From Branchiostoma belcheri (Eukaryota > Chordata > Leptocardii > Amphioxiformes > Branchiostomatidae), in assembly GCF_001625305.1 (NCBI RefSeq), contig NW_017804054.1, positions 147,648 to 211,647 on the forward strand: a DNA stretch of 64,000 bases, given 5' to 3'. The notes below the pieces were generated by a model, which was not told where the DNA came from, searched no databases, and worked only from the letters and a program-made list of their open reading frames with translations. A program made the position numbers and the translations under genes. This document shows, piece by piece, positions 46,901-57,800 of the stretch (positions within the stretch are counted from its first letter, which is position 1; every line of letters begins with the position of its first letter).

Positions 46901-49900
46901 AAAAATAATTACTATCACCCACTTCTGCTAAACATGTAACATTCAACTATATTCTGACATTCTTGAAAAGGATTTGAAAATAACGTTTTCATAAAAGTCG
47001 TGGTCTCAGGTTGGATCATGACAGTATGGCAAGGTATGGCAGATTTGTTGCATATACATTACTAGTAAACCTATCCCTCTGTTTTACTTATGTTTGAAAC
47101 ATTCTATGTTTCAAGATAGCATCACTTACATTCCACTCTCTCCTTATTGACTTCCATCTCGTAAGATTTCCCTCTCCGGATAACCTCTTGAGACACCTGC
47201 ACACTTCCTGTTGGTTTAAAAAGTATGGAGAAACACAACAAAATGAACACTTTCATTGTATAATATATTACCCCTGGCACAAGGGGTGACACAATCCTGT
47301 TATTTTACAATATGGATCATAATTCTGTATATCCATGGTTCAATCCCATGCAGGCATACATTTGTTAAAATTGTTTCAAATGGTGATTTAATGCCAGCAG
47401 CCTTGTGTAGGAGAGAGCCTCAAGTAGTCACCGTCAAGCCTCCAAAACCTTTGCATGCAAAATGAACACACTGGCAATGGTAGCATGTCTGTGACATCCT
47501 GAATGGAAAGAACTGAATACCTGAACATTTGCTGATCAGCTTGGACAGTTGGACAGCAATGTTAGGACTGAACAGAATCATCACCAGGAATATGTAAGAC
47601 TGAAATGAAGAAAGCAAACAAATATCAGACCTGCATTTCTGCATACATGTATCAGGTATCATCATATCAAGGTTCTTTATTGTTACATTTTTCAAGATCA
47701 GAAAGTACTTGCCAAGTACATACATAGATACATTACATAATACTGTTTAAGATTCTAAAGACTTACTATAACATTGCTGGCAGGTGAGAACACAGCAGCA
47801 AGTGTACAGAGGATGGGGTTTACCAACACACGCAGAAGGAGGGCATTCCTCACGGCTACCTGCAAAGAAGAAGTATATTCTAGAGTTTAGGACAAGTTTG
47901 GATTTTTAGTTATTAGGGTTTATAATGGGGACAGCCGTGTTCTGAAACCCATAGGTGTCGGGACATAGGGGTGTCAGAACATAGAGTTATCAGAACATAT
48001 TGTGTCGGGAGATAGGGTGTCGGGACGTAGGGGTGTTGGGACATAGGGGTGTCAGAACATAGGGTTATCAGAACATATTGTGTCGGGACATAGGGACTGT
48101 CAGGACGTAGGGGTGTTGGGACATAGGGGTGTCAGAACATAGGGTTATCAGAACATATTGTGTCGGGACATAGGGGTGTCAGAACATAGGGTTATCAGAA
48201 CATATTGTGTCGGGACATAGGGACTGTCAGGACGTAGGGGTGTTGGGACATAGGGGTGTGTCGGAACATATCAGAACATAGAGGTGTCTGAGCATAGAAT
48301 TGGTATGGCCTTGACAGGCAGCTGGCTGTTGTAATGCAAGAGCAGGAATATCTCACCTTGTTCTCAGAGTTCTTGATGGACTCCTCCATGATTTGAGGGT
48401 TGCGGAACACATGCAGAACTACTAAGGCCTGTAGATACATTTTTATAAAGAAAGAAAAAAAGCACAACTTACTACATTTTGTACTGGGGAAGCATGTACA
48501 ATACAACAGGTCAACTTCACAAACAAACAACAAGAAACTAAAGATTTCCATGAAGTAGAATGTATTTGGATCAATTAAATTTCTTGTCTTACTCATTATT
48601 TATCACCTCCTAGCCTGCAGGGAGACCATTTTGGGCTTCTAAATCAACCTTCCTGTCAGTCTGTGGTTACACCATTTCCCCCATCTTTTTTCATGTTTAA
48701 TCTGTTTCTCACTCTGTAGCAAACAATTCTAATGCCTTAGGGGTTACAGTAAATTATGCCTTCAATTTACCCTGCAATAATGACAGATGTGGGGTTACAT
48801 TTGCTTGCAATTGAAAGATGATATTTAGTACAATTTTTTTTTCTTGTATGGTATAATCAGCTCTTACCTGTGCTACACCCAGGACAATGATACACACACT
48901 GAACAGCACAATGGCCAGGACATATTCAGGAAATGTTCCCATCAAGGTGAACTGAAAAAGGAAGCAATATCATATAAACATCATAGCTTCTTTTCTACGT
49001 GTAATTTTCTCTTCCGACATTTAACCTTTTGTCTACCTTCCTCAGAGCTTAATGAAGTATTCACTTCCGATCTTGTCACATTGTCACAATGACATGATGA
49101 TGTTCCCAAACGTGACTGGACTCTAATATCCCTATTAGGAAGGTGGCCAAAAGACTGCTACAAGATCAGCAGACTTCTCTAAATTACAATTTGCGTGGTA
49201 CATGGTACTAGTCAGGTGATAGTGTCTACTTTGACTTTTCATTTGATGCCATTAATCTATACATGGAGAGGGGTTTGTGGTGTCCCCTAACTGGTCCAGA
49301 CTGGACCGGTTTTTTCACCAACCCATTTGTGATGGTACTAGTAAGTTCACTCAGGCGTGGGATGATGCAAGATTCTTAGAGTGTATTTTGGTCCAAGTGC
49401 TGACTCACCGTAAAAGGTAGAAATGTGATGATCATCATGATGAAGAGATTGAGAAGTGTGGTCACATCATCAGCACGTCGTACAATCTGGAACAGCCTGG
49501 AACATTGGTGATAATTGGACCTCAAAGAAATTTATCAAGATATGTACTTCAATGCACAGGAAAATTGAGCTATCGTTGAATTGTATATGTCACAGATTTG
49601 GTGCTGGCTTACTTACCAAACATGTGCAGTCCATGATATGGCCACCACAAAGAATGTCAAAATGTAGATGAGTATTTTGGGTAGGAGCCGATAGAAGATG
49701 ACCTCCCTCAAGTTCTGTCAAAAATAAATTGAAGAAATGATAACATTTAAATAGCATATCTCAAAGATATCACACATCCATAATTTCAACTGGTGCTTCA
49801 TTTGGCGCTTCATGTGCTTCATATCAGATACCAATATACATGTAACGTTACCAATTAGCCATGCTGTATCATATAATTATATGGATCCATCCACAACTTC

Positions 49901-50681
49901 TGGAGTATAACGTCACAGTCTACAGACATACACAGTCACACACACAAACACCAAAACATAAATTTCTTGGCAAAAGTAATCATTAGCAGAGATGCCCTTC
50001 CATACTCCTCCTACCCTACCATACAAAGTTCTGTCCCCCATAACAGTACGCGAGTCAGCGGCACATGACTAATCGAAGACTCCAAGCAGATGTATGGATG
50101 ACGCTGTTTTCTGAACAACAGTCCCCCTATTTTCATCCTTTATATCCATGAACAGCGGTCGTTTACGGCTGAATGTGAGGTTTATAACGATAAATAAAAG
50201 GCACAACCGTAATTAACAGTTGAAAACGTTGCTTTCACAAAGTCTCATCTAAACCTCATTGCTTTCCAAACATCTGCTTGAAGATTGGCACATGGCTGTT
50301 ACCATAAGAGATGCATTGGACGCAAAAATACGGTGTCATAAATTTGTCTTACCTTGTCTTCTGGTATCTCGGTGTGGGCTACTGGCAGGATCTGTGGAAA
50401 ACACGAGACTGCAGCTGATTTTTTTGGTCGTCTCTTTATTTTTTCTCACGTGAAAATATCAAGAGTGCGTGCACCACTCCTACTTCCGGGTTCGCGCCTT
50501 TTTTTAACCCCGTCAGAAAATGACCCGAAGAAAAGGACATCGAAAGGAAAGAACTGGAAAACTTCATCGCGTTGCACTGTGACAATCTTACCATGATGGT
50601 TGCCACGATGGAGAAGATGGCATCGCTGTATGCCTGCATTCGCCCAGCGCTGTGAACATGGTCGTCTGCTAGCGACGCCAT
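43934..50681 (-). CDS. TMEM175: TMEM175, endosomal/lysosomal K+ (and H+) channel
   Basis: Nineteen exons from 50592-50681 down to 43934-43942, summing exactly to 475 aa; the others are 50353-50391, 49617-49714, 49409-49496, 48868-48951, 48357-48428, 47767-47859, 47521-47599, 47130-47207, 46829-46883, 46416-46569, 46182-46226, 45640-45702, 45322-45425, 44908-44994, 44658-44718, 44420-44479 and 44233-44301. Two homologous six-helix repeats: repeat I starts RMQAYSDAIFSIVATIMILP and repeat II RVECYSDGVFAIVATLIILD. Other matches to vertebrate TMEM175 are LAYFGTFATVGLLWYIHHSL, IGGMPLAFQLTSMYKDT and QLSCVIIFLASISQLA. Known role: the FSD-containing first helices of each repeat line the pore of this non-canonical K+/H+ channel of lysosomes. 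Here both repeats read YSD. The tail ends in a Lys/Arg-rich segment (ILKRIRLKRAAIMKNK). The last micro-exon (three codons) is the weakest part. Confidence 0.92.
45041..45150. repeat. SINE-like interspersed repeat, copy in a TMEM175 intron
   Basis: Contains aaccggtataactgctcttc, aacacaccaactttgcaagt and accaggcgcagcggcagctg. The first half matches the copy at 7449-7530. No coding content. Confidence 0.45.
47926..48290. repeat. Minisatellite with higher-order units in TMEM175 intron 6
   Basis: About twenty units of 16-19 bp based on tgtcgggacatagggg with variants (tgtcagaacataggg, ttatcagaacata, ctgtcaggacgtagg, tgttgggacatagg). They are ordered into a block of about 90 bp that recurs roughly three times. 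This kind of unit is length-unstable. Confidence 0.9.
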
Positions 50682-51835
50682 CTTGGTCCTGGGGATAGTA
50701 CGTTTATGGTGTTGTCTGGGTGCTAGCATTTGGGCGGGTTGGCGCCCTCTAGCAGCTTTATTTGCACTGCAGGGACTGATTTTTGGGGTTTAGGGATCGT
50801 CGTGATTTTCTGTATGTTGATAGCATAAGTGATTAATTGAGATAATAAGAGGCTAATTACACAAATTTGCATAATCAATGTAACAATGTTACAAATTCTA
50901 TAACATTATATCCTCTACCTTCCATGATAGGACCTTCAATGTTTCAAGAAATTTTGTAGAATCATCAAGAGAGGTCCTATAAGAAATACATGTGGTCATG
51001 CACTGTCACAGTGGTAAATGACAGGAAGTTTACACTTGTAGTGTTTGGAAGTTTAATACAATGAACATCATCAGACATAAATCGTGAAAATGAATGACCT
51101 CACATTGCATGATAGATGAAAGTTCTCTTCAGTTTGGTTTGATTCAAAATAAATCTTTAATGTAACAACCATGTTGCATTGACTGTAATTCCCTCTCAGT
51201 TCAATATCTTACGGAATACATGTATTCATGAAATATTCCTTGTCAATAGCAATGTTCAACTATGAATTTTTTAATGGAATATAATGTTTGTTTCAGTATC
51301 TATAATGCAATATGGTACATTGGGTAGCAAAATACATGACCAGAGGACTTAAGCAATGCTTGCATAATGATACAGCAATAAAAGTAATACACATCTTAAT
51401 ACACAACTTAATACACATCTTAAAATATATAATTGTGCATCTGCCATACTTCATCAGTGACTGAGAATGAGTGAAGACAAGTGCATGAAGTATTACATTT
51501 ACATTGTAAGTATCGCATAGTTCCAGCTTCATCATAATCTTCCTAATTAATACAATAACTAGAGGAACAGAAGCTGTTTTTAGCTGTCCTTATTAGACAA
51601 ACAGGGCTTGAAATAGTTAAAAATTTCTCTTTTATGTGTTTACAAAAAAGTGCTTCACAATACTGAATCCTCTCTTCTTTTACATGTAATTTGCCACATT
51701 TGAAGTTGTTCTAAATTATATTTTAAAATCTGCAATCTGAAATTATCAGATATCACAGTATGTCCACATTTATTTCCTGCAAGAATCTGAGAAAAAAAAG
51801 AAGAAATCAAATTGGTGCCGCCAAAAATTCCAATC
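50682..51835. other. TMEM175 promoter side and DHX37 3' UTR
   Basis: About 1.15 kb. The left edge is 5' flank of TMEM175. A minus-strand AATAAA at about 51768 is well placed for DHX37 transcripts. A+T-rich, with no gene or RNA seen. Confidence 0.4.
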
Positions 51836-54800
51836 CTACACAGGTGGCCACATCTCTGTCAGGTCTGTGTATATACTCTGTGGCACCCACTCTGTAAACG
51901 CTGATAGGAGAAACTTGTTGTTCTTCTGCCAAGCCTGCTGGAGGCTATCTCTGTTGTCTGCTCCTTCAGACACCAGAGCCTTGAGGAGTGTCTGTGTGCG
52001 AGGCTGCAGGTTGGCCCAAGGTTTGACCATGATGGCGGGGGGAGACAGGAGGAGGGGGGTCAGCTTCTTCAGTCGTGGGAAAACTGCTCCCTCCAGGAGG
52101 AACTTTGCAAACCATTTGTACCTGTTCCGAACAAAACAAAATATAAAGGGATTAGAAATATTCTTTAGAGTCTTAGACAATATTCTTTTTCTTCATTACT
52201 ACATGCTATCTAAAACCTCATAAGGCAGAGGCTCCAAGCATGACATGTAAGACACAAAACTGTAAGGTTTGATCCACTCATACTGGCAAGGACCCGTCTT
52301 TTCTATAAGAGTGGCAAGCTCTTTAAAATGCTCCAAGCGTGGCTGTCCTTACACATTTAATGTCCTATCCAACGGACATCCCTGCCAGAGAATAGGTTTA
52401 GGGAAGTTGGATAATAGGTTGAGTTGTTGGAACATTAGGATATTAGAGCACAGGTGTGTAGTAGGTGGGGATTTACCACTTCTAACAGTATACAGGGGGA
52501 GGTTACCTCTCCAGGCCCTCCGGATAGTCGCACTCCACAGAAGGCATCTGCCATCCCAGTTTGGAGAATGTGCTGGTCCGGTGACACCTGACCCGACCCG
52601 TGTCCTTGTCGTACGTCGGTGGCGTATCCTGCACCGGCTCCGAGAACGTGCACAGGTTGGGCACCAGTAACGGGACCCACTCTGGCTCCACCGCCGCCAC
52701 ACAGTGCATGTAGGGCTTCCCTGTCTCAATGATCTCGTGAAATATGACGTACTCTGGGCGAATTTTGAGGAGAACGGAGGAGGGGTGGATGAAGACATAC
52801 TCCTCCATGGAGGTGGACTGGTAGGCAAACCTGTGGGCCTTGTCTGAGATTTGCTCTGCAGGAACACGGCGGGCGATTCGGTCCCCTAACCCTGATAGCA
52901 TGATCTGTCTCAGCAGCTTGGCCTTATAGAAGGAAGATTGAACATGTTACATACTGTACATTCACTTCTACTGTGGTTTTATTTCATAGTAGGAGGGAAA
53001 GAGAGGTTTTCCCTTTGTTTTAAATTCATGGTTGAAACAAGTCTGTAATACAGTAATCATACAAAACATGTGTATTTGTGGTGTCATGGATTCATGAAAA
53101 TAAAAGCACCGTGGTGTTTTATGGTTGACGTCAGTGACATCTATGCAATTAGGCGCATCTTTAACTAAGTATTATTGTGCAGCAAAGATGTACAACTGAA
53201 CCTTGCTATTGAAACAATACAGGGACTCTTGGGGAATTAAATCTCTATAATAAGCATTTTGCCATGGTTTTCTTAGGCTTAGACCATAGGTAAACAGCAA
53301 TTTAGAGTAGTGTTGCAATTCACCTGCAGCTCAGTAGGGGGCCTCATGTTAGGGTCTACATACACCTTGGCCCCTGGACACACTGTGTTGATGGCATTAG
53401 TCAGTAATGCACGCAGGCTTCGAATCTCAGTCATTGCCTGCAAAATATGGAAACAATTCCAACTTGATGTGAAATGACAGTTTACAAAATTTTGTGCATT
53501 TAGATTTAAGCAACAATGGATAAATCCGTCATAAAAAGTATCTCAATAAACTTCATGCCAGAGATATGAGTGAGGATATGTTTATTGCTTTATTTACAAT
53601 AGTTCAAAACAGGTTCATGTAATAACATACTACATGTGTTGAAAAGTGATTTAAATATCAGCAACTTGCTGGGTTTTTTTTACCCAAAATATTTTCAGTT
53701 GTAGCCCCTAAAATCTTGCATTGTGTACCTACATCTATGTAAGGATGAACTGTTTTTAAACATAACAGATGGGATATCACGTCCCATGTACATATACCTT
53801 ATATCTCAGTCCATTCTCTTCACAGAATGTCTTGGTGCAGCCTGCGAACTCACACGCTCCCACGGCCCGCAGGAGCACCATGATGTCACCTAGCAACAGG
53901 GACTGTCCTTGCCCCGCCCACGTCTTCTTCAGCTGGGCGACTCGGCGCTGGGCGTCCTTCAGCTCCTGCTGTTCCTCCGTCTGTACGGCTGGTCCGCTAC
54001 TCGGGAGGAAGACTTCCTGTGGAGGCATCAACCAGTCCACATGATATTGCCTTTGTAAGGCCATCAAAGTTTTTAATCATTGTACATCAAGATATGCATC
54101 AATGCATCAAAGTAAAAGACAAAACAATAAATCAGAGCCTTGTCTTGTCTCCTCTCCTCATATTCATTTGCCATCCACGTTCCAGCATGGCAACAGATAT
54201 CTTTGCCCATTTTCGGCATATTGACCACTTTCAGAGGGCAACAAAATTTCTTTTTCAAAATTAGGTGAAAATCAGGTGATGTCATCCATAAAAATTACTT
54301 GCTGTGGCCTAGTGTTGCAATTCACCTGCAGCCCAGTAGGGGGCTTCATACTGGGGTCTAGAACCTAAAACTGCAAACCTTACTTGGACAGTCAGGGCAG
54401 CGACAATACTGATGACATATGGGAGCAGGCCGTGCTGTTCTCCCAGGGCCAGCATCTTGGAGAAGCGAGGAGACACGGGGAACCTCGCCATGGCACGGCC
54501 CAGTGGGGTGACAACAGGAGATGGGGTCACTTTAGGGTTCTGAAGATGGTACAACAGTAAAATAACCATGATGACAAAATATCACACCTACAAATAGGCT
54601 AATCGATATCTACTCAAATTGTCAGGGGTCTAACAACCTTGTTATTGTAAACTTGTGCACTTAGATATTCATCTACAGTCTGGTTCCACGCAGCTTACCA
54701 TACTTACTGCACAACACTGATTTACCACTTAGGCCATGTTGATTTGATTATATGGATGACATCCTCCGGGAGCCCCAAAATTGATGCGCGCGTGCAAATA

Positions 54801-57800
54801 AAAAAAAAGTTTTGCAAAAAAAAAAGTTGTTTTCATTATGAAATCTACGTGGTCATGAGGGTTGAACAAATGGGACAGAATATGGTATGGCGAATAATCT
54901 AGTCTTCAAGTTCACTTCTTTATAATTTCGTCTTTTTCCGTTTCATTTCGGCATTCTACGACATTGGTATGTTTTTTTTGTAACTTACGGTATATTTTTG
55001 CTCATTTTGCAACCGTTTTGTACGATTTACAGTATGACTGAAAACTTTTTTTTTTTGGAAACGGCCGAAAATTTATGCGCACGCGGATGTCATCCATATT
55101 ATCAAATCAACATGGCCTTATGCAAAACAAATAAACCTGAGGTAAAACCTTGGGTTTTGCTGTGTGCTGCAGTGCCCCCAACTGGACCAGGAGCTGCTCT
55201 GCAGCTTTGACTGCCTCTACATCAGGGGGTGTTGGGAAGGGGAAGTTCACCACCTGGGACAACACAACATCTCATACAATTATAACAAATTATTGTTTCA
55301 TTCAAAAACATTGGACAATGGACTACAGCAAAAATATCTTGGAGACTTATACATCTGCAAAAATGTTTATCAGTGTTACAGAACTAAACTTTGTTCTTGG
55401 AATTGTCAAGGAATCACCAATACTATTTGAGGTTATAATGGAGGTTTTCTACTGTATGGAAATGATTAACGATATATGCACTAGATGGACATTTTAGAAG
55501 TTTAACAACTCTACCAGTGTGCTCTGCTTTTTTTATGGACTTAAAACTCAGACGACTTCTGAAAGATTCTTTCTTATGTATGCGTGATTTTCCTATGCCT
55601 GCCATCCTCACCTTGTCAATGCTCATGTCCTTCATCTGTAAGACCAAGTCTTCCACAGGACGTCTGGCTATCTCTGGTGGTGAGAACGTCTGGAAGTCAG
55701 AGAAGACAGCGGAGGAGTAGAGTCTGTAGCAGTGTCCGGGTTCTGTTCTCCCTGCACGGCCTGCACGCTGGTCAGCAGACGCCTTGGATACCCAGGTCAC
55801 CTGATGTTTTAGACCGAAAATTTGATATATCAAAAGACTAAAAAACACTAAGTCTTTTACTACACTCTGTGAATGGTTAAGGCTTAAAATTCATTATTAG
55901 CAAAGGTGCACTGGTGCATCTTACCTAAAAAATTGGCAGCACAGAAAACATTTGTGTGCACAACATAGAATATTAGTAAACAAGAATGTCAGCAAAATCT
56001 AATTGCAAGGTTTGCCTGACATGTACTGCCTCTATTCAGAGCTTAAATATGAAATTCCATACTGTTATTAGCTGATTCTAAAGAAGTAAAATTTCAGGTT
56101 TTAAACTTTTATCATTTTTTGATTATGCTGTATCAGTGTGCATTAGTACCTTTCTGTAAAGATTAACATTAAAACATTTTTGCTGTAAATCCTACCTGAA
56201 ATGCAGAAGCCCCCGTGACCTTGTCATAGAAGCGTTTTTTCACCTTCCCAGTGTCCACCACATACTTGATATGCGGGATGGTCAGGGAGGTCTCCGCCAC
56301 ATTGGTTGCTATGACGACCAGCCGGGACCCTTCAGGGGGTGGCAGGAACACCCGCTGCTGCCTGTCCGGGGGGAGGAGGGAGTACAGGGGGAGGACGTGC
56401 ATGGGGAGTTCTGAGTCAGACGTGGCCGTGGCAGCACTGTCATCCATGTCATCCTCATCATCAACTCCTGTACAGGGATAAACAGAGTGAGCATTGTGTA
56501 GCACCAGGTGAATGATAGGTAGATAAGATCTTTAATCAATGCAATGACTTCAGAGACTGTCGTTTGAAAGATTGATTTGGGTAACATGATGGTCTTATGG
56601 TTGGGCTTGTTGATGAGCTGACTGATATCATTGAAATGTTGTACTGGGTTCGAATCACTGGGAGACCTCTGGGTGGTAACTCCTACCTGAAATGCAGAAG
56701 CCCCTTGGAGACCCAGTGCTTTGCTCTTGGAAAAGGCCCTTTTACACCTACCAGTATCAATCAGGTGAAAATGAGTGGTTAGAGCCAGAGTTAGAGATGT
56801 TCTCTTGGATGCCACACCTCAAGCATGTTAAAGATCCTACCGCACTTAATGGTGTAGGGGTAGGGGTAGAAGGGGTCCTTCCCAGTGTGGATGGACTTGT
56901 ACCTACTGTACAGAACTGGTGTGTTATGGCTAAAGGTGGCTTACCAGTTCTACAAAAAAAACATTCAAACAAATTCATCCATTTTTTTTATTATTTTGAA
57001 GCGACATCTCACCAACAATATGTGCATCTAGATCGATGTCTTCCTCCAGTATCCCATCATCAGCCTGGTCAGCATCTCCCTCGATCGTGTAGTTATCCAG
57101 GTTGATCTGAGGCAGCTTCTGGTCCTTCTTTGTCTTCTTAGTTTCTAGAACACATCAACAGGACTGGACATTAGTATCCAGTTTGTATCCACTCAGTGTT
57201 ATGACTATGATTTCATTTGTATATGTTAAAATTCAGGTCAGTTTTTAAGCAATTGTATGCAATGGGCATAACTTTAATGCAACATCAATATATTGTCATT
57301 CTATTATATTGTTATACGTATTTCTATTTAGGTATCGAAAAGCATGCCATTTTCTGCCACAAAAGTGAATGAGTAAAAAGCATGGTGACATACAATGTAT
57401 ATCACATCATCTGTACTAAAGAATCCTGGGGAAAAAGATGTTTGTTTTTACCTTTGGTCTCTGTTGTGTTCTTCACCTGTGCGCCACTTGCGCTTGGAAA
57501 AGTCCTCTGGAGCTTCCTACACAGGGCGTGCACCTCTGCCTGCCCTGTCAGGAACACCAGGATGCCTCCAGCGGGTAACATACGGTGGATCTTACACACC
57601 TTCCTGTACGTTTCCTGTAGGTACTCTCCCCCTGGCGTCCTCTTGTTGAAGTGCACCGTCACCGGGAATTGTCTCGTGTCTACTTTTATCACAGGCGGGG
57701 GGATCTTAAACAACCTCTGATTCTGCGTGAAGTCCTCCACACGAAGCGTGGCGGACATGATGACAAGCTTCAAGGGGTTTCCCTTCTTGGTCCTCAGGGG

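Noticed and set aside
47926-48290. CRISPR-like array
   Set aside because: Units are 16-19 bp, variable and without spacers, in an intron of an animal gene. It is a minisatellite.
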